Shown here: positions 57,165 through 64,000 of the stretch, one piece after another
Numbering within the stretch: the first letter of the stretch is position 1
How the letters are laid out: every line of letters starts with the position of its first letter
From: Bufo bufo
Lineage: Eukaryota > Chordata > Amphibia > Anura > Bufonidae
DNA: 64,000 nucleotides
Direction: 5' to 3'
NCBI RefSeq assembly: GCF_905171765.1
Contig: NC_053391.1
Location: 153,135,565-153,199,564 of the forward strand
Made by a program: the position numbers and the translations under genes
The notes under the pieces: generated by a model
The model's input: the letters and a program-made list of their open reading frames with translations, nothing else
The model's database searches: none
Told to the model about the DNA's origin: nothing

Positions 57165-57372
57165 CATCCCCTAACATTAATTAGGCTTTTATAGAAAGCT
57201 CATTAATCTCTCAGTATGTTTTTAGAATCCAGGAAGAATCCAGAACATCATAAAGACAGGGAGAACATACAAACTAAATACAGGTTTTTGCCCTACACCA
57301 GATTTGAACCCAGGTTCCTAGAACTGCAAGGCAGCAATGCTAACCTGAGCTATTGTGTTGGTGGAGAATGCT
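57165..57372 (-). repeat. tRNA-derived SINE
   Basis: On the minus strand the sequence reads a pol III A box TAGCTCAGGTTAG (57352-57340) and a B box GGTTCAAATC (57310-57301) at tRNA spacing. These are followed by GTTTGTATGTTCTCCCTGTC, the L2-like tail style of common vertebrate tRNA SINEs. Decayed; boundaries approximate. It is not a functional tRNA gene. Confidence 0.82.
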
Positions 57373-57487
57373 GAGCTTGCAAGTCATGCCAGTAGACTAT
57401 TCCCTTTGAGTATGTTCTACGATCCAATATTGTCATCTGAAGTTATAGTAAGTGCACTGGTATGATAAATTACCTAATGACCTGCCA

Positions 57488-57785
57488 TCAGGGGCGTAGC
57501 TATAGGAGCCCAGGGGCCAGAGGGGGCCCAAAGACCCTTGTGCCACATAAAACACTGGCATTATAGAAAGTGCATACTGGTCAATTTACACCTCTGGCTG
57601 GAGGGAAGGGGTTAGGTTAAGAATTTGGCATGAGGGGGTGCCCTTTTAATGTTTGCCTCAGGCAGCAGGAAGACTATGTGCTTCCCTTTCCCTTGCCAAC
57701 AAGCACTGAGGGACGGGGGGGGGGGGGCAAGCTGAACTCTTGCACTAGGGCCCATTATGTCTTCAGCTTATCACAAGCCACTGAA
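57488..57785. repeat. Dispersed GGGGCGTAGCTA repeat, copy B
   Basis: Second, longer copy of the family at 56369-56580, in the same orientation, with a G-run at 57715-57728. Confidence 0.7.
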
Positions 57786-58568
57786 AATCAGTGGGCATCA
57801 TTATAAGTTACTTTGCATTGTGTGGTGGTCCTCCAAGATGGAGCATCAAAACATTATATAGTATATTATTATACAGGATACAAACTTAGCAGAGAACTTA
57901 GTAGTAAAACATTTATAAGTGTTGTAGAATTTATGTCTGTAAGGCCCTTCCCAAATTTCATGATGTCAAACCCATGACATTTAAGAATAATTATGATATT
58001 CTGCTGGAATTCAACTTTTAAAATAAGGTTTCAAAAAGCTGCGGTAATGTGGATATCGATGTTGTCCCATATTACTGGTCTGCCAGATCAATAAATCAAT
58101 GACTAAATAACCTCATCCGCTTTCATATTCTTTCTTGCTGCATAATAGGTGCCGAGGTTTACTTAGGAATTATATTTCTATGTAATTACGGCGATGGCTG
58201 TCATAGAATGTCATAATAAGGACATTGGTGCCATTTAATTTGGACAGGTAATCTTTTTAATAAGATAATGTGCTGAGAGGTCATACTAAGGATATGATAT
58301 TTCATATCTCACCAGTCAACACATCATCATAGTTGTAAAATTATATCAACTATAAATAACCATTAATGTAAGATTTTATTATGGATAATCCCATAAATTG
58401 TAACAATTGTTTCACATGAGCGTAATATGGACAGATTTTTGTCCATTGCCCTGAACTAACAGCGTTAAAAATCTCCATGAACTGTTTGGAAATGGGAAGG
58501 GTAGAGCATCTTAAATGTCTTAAAAATATATTTCACTGAATGTTGTAATAAATCGGATCCTGCACATG
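57786..58568. other. Intergenic, no gene seen
   Basis: AT-rich, no recognisable feature. Confidence 0.6.
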
Positions 58569-58576
58569 GTTAATAT

Positions 58577-59117
58577 CAGTAATGAACGAATCAAAGACCA
58601 CAAAGTTTTTTTCAGGGAAAATTCTATTTGCCGCAAAGCCAAATTTCCTTATGCTTCGTGTGGCAAACTGATTTTCCCAGAAATGGTGTCAAAAACAAAC
58701 AAAAAAAAACATACCTCATCCATTTTCTTGCGACGGGCCAGCTGCCGCAGTCCTGCTTGAGGATCTCGCACGACATCCCTTTAGCAGTGACATATGACGT
58801 CATCACGGATTTTGAGCAAGATCTTCTATCAAGATGGTGGGGGCTGGCCAATCACGAGTAAATGTAGGAGGTAAGCATGAATTAATGAATTTATTTTTTA
58901 CACCCAATTATTGCTCTGAGATGCCGCAATCATGTATGAATGCGGCATGTGAGAGGTACAATGAGAGAGGGAGGCGCAATCGCCGCTCCCTCTCATTGCA
59001 CCCACTTCTTACAAAGAAATATGCTTTGGGATGAAGTAATTCGTCACAAAGCAAATTCTTTAACTAAAATTCGGCCAAGCAGCCGAATCGAATTTTGGAA
59101 TACTTTGGTCATCTCTA
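58577..59117. mobile_element. hAT-type MITE related to hAT-3
   Basis: Flanked by a perfect 8-bp duplication GTTAATAT (58569-58576 and 59118-59125). The left end CAGTAATGAACGAATC is decayed; the right end is GGTCATCTCTA. Shares the TTTCCTTATGCTTCGTG block and TTCTTGCGACGGGCCAGCTG core with the copies at 34743 and 4989. Confidence 0.88.
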
Positions 59118-59164
59118 GTTAATATGTCTAAGTTAGTCTAAGATAATCAACCCTGTATCAGTAG

Positions 59165-62100
59165 CTTATAGTCAATGACAGTGTACTACACTCCTTGCAG
59201 TCTATAATCTGTCAGTGCACTACACTCCTTGCAGTCTATAATCTGTCAGTGCACTACACTCCTTGCAGTCTATGGTCTGTCAGTGTACTACACTCCTTGC
59301 AGTCTATGTTCTGTCAGTGTACTACACTCCTTGCAGTCTATAATCTGTCAGTGTACTACACTCCTTGCAGTCTATGGTCTGTCAGTGTACTACACTCCTT
59401 GCAGTCTATAATCTGTCAGTGTACTACACTCCTTGCAGTCTATGGTCTGTCAGTGTACTACACTCCTTGCAGCCTATGGTCTGTCAGTGTACTACACTCC
59501 TTGCAGTCTATGGTCTGTCAGTGTACTACACTCCTTGCAGTCTATAATCTGTCAGTGTACTACACTCCTTGCAGTCTATAATCTGTCAGTGCACTACACT
59601 CCTTGCAGTCTATAATCTGTCAGTGTACTACACTCCTTGCAGTCTATGGTCTGACAGTGTACTACACTCCTTGCAGTCTATAATCTGTCAGTGTACTACA
59701 CTCCTTGCAGTCTATAATCTGTCAGTGCACTACACTCCTTGCCGTCTATAATCTGTCAGTGTACTACACTCCTTGCAGCCTATGGTCTGTCAGTGTACTA
59801 CACTCCTTACAGTCTATGGTCTGTCAGTGCACTACACTCCTTGCAGTCTATGGTCTGTCAGTGTACTACACTCCTTGCAGTCTATAATCTGTCAGTGTAC
59901 TACACTCCTTACAGTCTATGGTCTGTCAGTGTACTACACTCCTTGCAGTCTATGGTCTGACAGTGTACTACACTCCTTGCAGTCTATAATCTGTCAGTGT
60001 ACTACACTCCTTGCAGTCTATGGTCTGACAGTGTACTACACTCCTTGCAGTCTATAATCTGTCAGTGCACTACACTCCTTGCAGTCTATAGTCTGACAGT
60101 GTACTACACTCCTTGCAGTCTATGGTCTGTCAGTGTACTACACTCCTTGCAGTCTATAATCTGTCAGTGCACTACACTCCTTACAGTCTATGGTCTGTCA
60201 GTGTACTACACTCCTTGCAGTCTATGGTCTGACAGTGTACTACACTCCTTGCAGTCTATAATCTGTCAGTGTACTACACTCCTTGCAGTCTATGGTCTGA
60301 CAGTGTACTACACTCCTTGCAGTCTATAATCTGTCAGTGCACTACACTCCTTGCAGTCTATAGTCTGACAGTGTACTACACTCCTTGCAGTCTATGGTCT
60401 GACAGTGTACTACACTCCTTGCAGTCTATAATCTGTCAGTGTACTACACTCCTTACAGTCTATGGTCAGATAGCACACTACACTCCTTACAGTCTATGGT
60501 CTGTCAGTGTACTACACTCCTTGCAGCCTATGGTCTGTCAGTGTACTACACTCCTTGCAGTCTATGGTCTGTCAGTGTACTACACTCCTTGCAGTCTATA
60601 ATCTGTCAGTGTACTACACTCCTTGCAGTCTATAATCTGTCAGTGTACTACACTCCTTGCAGTCTATGGTCTGACAGTGTACTACACTCCTTGCAGTCTA
60701 TAATCTGTCAGTGTACTACACTCCTTGCAGTCTATAATCTGTCAGTGTACTACACTCCTTGCAGTCTATAATCTGTCAGTGTACTACACTCCTTGCAGTC
60801 TATAATCTGTCAGTGTACTACACTCCTTGCAGTCTATAATCTGTCAGTGCACTACACTCCTTGCAGTCTATAATCTGTCAGTGTACTACACTCCTTGCAG
60901 TCTATGGTCTGACAGTGTACTACACTCCTTGCAGTCTATAATCTGTCAGTGTACTACACTCCTTGCAGTCTATAATCTGTCAGTGCACTACACTCCTTGC
61001 AGTCTATAATCTGTCAGTGTACTACACTCCTTGCAGCCTATGGTCTGTCAGTGTACTACACTCCTTACAGTCTATGGTCTGTCAGTGCACTACACTCCTT
61101 GCAGTCTATGGTCTGTCAGTGTACTACACTCCTTGCAGCTTATGGTCTGTCAGTGTACTACACTCCTTACAGTCTATAATCTGTCAGTGTACTACACTCC
61201 TTGCAGTCTATGTTCTGTCAGTGTACTACACTCCTTGCAGTCTATAATCTGTCAGTGTACTACACTCCTTGCAGTCTATGGTCTGTCAGTGTACTACACT
61301 CCTTGCAGTCTATAATCTGTCAGTGTACTACACTCCTTGCAGTCTATGGTCTGTCAGTGTACTACACTCCTTGCAGCCTATGGTCTGTCAGTGTACTACA
61401 CTCCTTGCAGTCTATGGTCTGTCAGTGTACTACACTCCTTGCAGTCTATAATCTGTCAGTGTACTACACTCCTTGCAGTCTATAATCTGTCAGTGCACTA
61501 CACTCCTTGCAGTCTATAATCTGTCAGTGTACTACACTCCTTGCAGTCTATGGTCTGACAGTGTACTACACTCCTTGCAGTCTATAATCTGTCAGTGTAC
61601 TACACTCCTTGCAGTCTATAATCTGTCAGTGCACTACACTCCTTGCAGTCTATAATCTGTCAGTGTACTACACTCCTTGCAGCCTATGGTCTGTCAGTGT
61701 ACTACACTCCTTACAGTCTATGGTCTGTCAGTGCACTACACTCCTTGCAGTCTATGGTCTGTCAGTGTACTACACTCCTTGCAGTCTATAATCTGTCAGT
61801 GTACTACACTCCTTGCATTCTATGGTCAGATAACACAATACACTCCTTGCAGTCTATGGACTGACAGTACACTATACTTATTGCAGTCTATGGTCTGACA
61901 GTACACTATACTTATTGCAGTTCATGGTCTGACAGTACACTATACTACTTGCAGTCATTGGTCTGACAGTGCTCTAAACTCTTTGTAGTTAGTGGTCTGA
62001 CAGTGTACTACATTACTTGCAGTCATTGGTCTGAGAGTGCGCTACACTCCATTCAGTCTATGGTCTGTCAGTGCGCTACACTCCATTCAGTCTATGGTCT

Positions 62101-62190
62101 GACTGTGCACTACATTGCTTGCAGTCTTTGGCCTGACAGTATGCTATGCCTCTTGCAATACATGGTCTGACACAGCTCTATATGCTTTGC
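59165..62190. repeat. 34-bp tandem array with higher-order structure
   Basis: About 80 near-perfect units of 34 bp (GTCTATAATCTGTCAGTGTA + CTACACTCCTTGCA) run to about 61830, then diverged units (TATGGTCTGACAGTACACTA) trail to about 62190. Variable sites are TAA/TGG, CTGTC/CTGAC, GTGTA/GTGCA and GCAGTC/ACAGTC. The same variant order recurs at offsets of 272, 646, 1258 and 1904 bp (8, 19, 37 and 56 units). Because 34 is not a multiple of 3, overlapping open frames run throughout; none is a gene. Confidence 0.97.
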
Positions 62191-63212
62191 ATCAATGGTC
62201 AATCTATGATGTTGCTATTGTGGCAGTTGAAGGGCACAGTATCTTGTCAGAAGCCACCAAAAAAATATATAAAAGTGATCCCTGTGATGTTGTGGGAATA
62301 GAACCTTTTTTGAAAGGTAAATCTACCAGTATGTTTGTTATTGTAGTGTTTATAGCATTTTGCATTTTCTAATTACTAGCAGATTCAATACACCTAATAC
62401 ATATATTGTATGCATATAAACAAAAACTAACCTTGCAAATGCATAGTGTCTCCTAAAGCTGTTCATTTCACACTAATATATATATGATCTGCTAGTGATT
62501 ACTAATGAGACACTTACAATTTTTGAAATATGAATTTATTTCAAATAAATCAATAATATAAAAAAATCTGTGAAAGGAATTGATATTTATTTTTTACTCA
62601 ACACTCATTTTTACGCATACATCATATTTGGCTAGAAGCAAGCAGTCAATTGTACCCGTCCAAATTATGTGTATTGCTTTTATTTATCACTATTTGACCT
62701 GCATAACACATAGGGTCTCTTAAAGCTGTCCATTATACACTAGGATAGAGAATTTGCCAGTGATTACTATTTCTAGGAAAGTGGAAACATCAATATGACT
62801 ACATTATCAGTGTAAACACACCATCTGATCTCCATTATTTAAATCACTTGGGAGCCGTGTTCTCCATGGTGCTAAATGCTTCCCAAGTCTACTGGATCAT
62901 CAGATAGACGGTAGAATGAGGGTGTATTTCACTTAACAATTGTGAGGCAATTCAAACAAAATAAAGTGCAACTTAAATATACCTTAATTCATTGACTTAG
63001 AATTTGTTCTTGAGAAATAAAAATAAGCCATCAATACTATTTATTAAGGCAATATTTATAATTGAAAATTATTTTATTAGTACTAATTAACATGAAAACT
63101 TTAATTGAATCTTTGATTATACTTATACTGAATTGGATAGATTTCACAAGCTTTTTAGTTGATTGATAAAACTAAAATTCATACAATTGCTGACCACTTT
63201 ATAGCAATGCAT
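62191..63212. other. Intergenic with a diverged internal duplication
   Basis: 62436-62508 and 62705-62775 share TCTCYTAAAGCTGT, ACACTA and AGTGATTACTA in order, about 270 bp apart. No gene. Confidence 0.5.
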
Positions 63213-64000
63213 TCATAGTAACATAGTAACATAGTAACATAGTATATAAGCCGGAAAAAGACATTTGTCCATCCAGTTCGGCCTGTTATCCTGCAAGTTG
63301 ATCCAGAGGAAGGCAAAAAAAAAAACTGTGAGGTAGAAGCCAATTTTCCTCACTTCCCCAATCAGACAATCAGAATAACTCCCTGGATGAACGACCCCAC
63401 TCTAGTAGCTATAGCCTGTAATATTATTACGCTCTAGAAACACATCCAGGCCCCTCTTGAATTCCTTTATTGTACTCACCATCACCACCTCCTCAGGCAG
63501 AGAGTTCATAGTCTCACTGTTCTTACCATAAAGAATCCTCTTCTATGTTTGTGTACAAACCTTCTTTCCTCCAGACGCAGAGGATGTCCCCTCGTCACAG
63601 TCCTGGGGATAAATAGATGATGGGCTAGATCTCTGTACTGACCCCTGATATATTTATACATATTAATTAGATCTCCCCTCAGTCATCTTTTTTCTAAAGT
63701 GAATAACCCTAATTTTGATAATCTTTCAGGGTACTGTAGTTGCCCCATTCCAGTTATTACTTTAGTTGCCCTCCTCTGGACCCTCTCCAGCTCTGCTATG
63801 TCTGCTTTGTTCACAGGAGCCCAGAACTGTACACAGTACTCCATGTGTGGTCTGACTAGTGATTTGTAAAGTGGTAGGTCTATGTTCTTATCACGGGCAT
63901 CTATGCCCCTTTTGATGCAACCCATTATCTTATTGGCCTTGGCAGCAGCTGCCTGACACTGGTTTTTGCTGTTTAGTTTGCTGTTTATTAAAATTCCTAG
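63213..64000 (-). mobile_element. CR1/L2-like LINE, 3' part, cut by window edge
   Basis: The minus strand ends in an octamer repeat of ACTATGTT, about three and a half units (63214-63243), the style of CR1-group 3' tails. Upstream lies C-terminal reverse-transcriptase coding DNA. The 5' part continues beyond 64000. Confidence 0.88.
63683..64000 (-). pseudogene. LINE ORF2 C-terminal fragment
   Basis: Partial non-LTR retrotransposon polyprotein after the reverse-transcriptase active site. It reads ...KANKIMGCIKRGI, then LPLYKSLVRPHMEYCVQFW, ELERVQRRATKVI and ERLSKLGLFTLEKR before a TGA. After the stop the same frame continues with LRGDLINMYKYI and later LRLEERRF, so the stop (probably a decayed CGA) truncates an originally longer protein. 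The N-terminal domains lie outside the window. Confidence 0.88.

Noticed and set aside
57301..57352. Functional tRNA gene
   Set aside because: A and B boxes are present, but the sequence lacks a tRNA fold and continues into a SINE tail.
59195..61898. Many overlapping open frames of 60-128 codons in the 34-bp array
   Set aside because: They are created by the repeat unit and run in shifted frames; the same peptides recur at multiples of 34 bp. No start context, domain or conservation argument supports a protein.
59165..62190. CRISPR-like direct repeat array
   Set aside because: Units are directly adjacent with no unique spacers, and the surroundings are eukaryotic. It is a minisatellite.
1..64000. 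Endogenous retrovirus or other viral insertion
   Set aside because: No long terminal repeats, primer-binding site, gag, pol or env signal was recognised; the only reverse-transcriptase fragment is of LINE type.

Overview
The window is repeat-dense eukaryotic DNA with no host gene that I can support. The repeat types are hAT elements with 8-bp target-site duplications (TSDs), Tc1/mariner elements, palindromic MITEs, a tRNA-derived SINE and a CR1/L2-like LINE tail with an octamer repeat. This mix fits a large vertebrate genome, most likely a frog or toad. That assignment is inferred from repeat style, not from a marker gene. Nearly all protein-coding signal belongs to transposases.

Layout. 1-5343: AT-rich intergenic DNA with several MITEs. 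5344-13448: an 8.1-kb decayed hAT element (hAT-1), minus-strand transposase, itself broken by a Tc1 element (8659-10222) and a short MITE (10247-10516). 14416-25678: a second copy of the same Tc1 element, split by a 9.7-kb hAT element (hAT-2, 15150-24841) that has a perfect 8-bp TSD and an uninterrupted 1082-codon BED-finger transposase (17453-20701, minus). hAT-2 also carries a 3.6-kb satellite-like array upstream of the transposase. 25681-36177: intergenic DNA with foldback and MITE insertions, including a CpG-rich 1.45-kb element (29171-30621). 36180-37760: a DD34E Tc1-like element with a single in-frame stop. 38846-46102: a hAT MITE containing a related 6.7-kb hAT (hAT-3, 39061-45750, plus-strand pseudogene), which in turn contains three further insertions. 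46212-59117: MITEs, dispersed repeats and a SINE. 59165-62190: a 3-kb array of 34-bp units with higher-order structure. 63213-64000: the 3' end of a LINE on the minus strand, cut by the window edge.

The elements form a readable nesting stack. TSDs and the exact coding arithmetic of the split Tc1 transposase (1017 nt = 338 codons plus stop) support the order of insertion. The most notable features are the apparently intact hAT-2, its hairpin-bearing 144-bp and 281-bp arrays, the recurring layout in which all three hATs carry tandem arrays on both sides of the transposase, and the duplication of transposase 3' coding DNA in two of them. I saw no convincing sign of a wholly new type of system; the candidates for novelty are within these elements.
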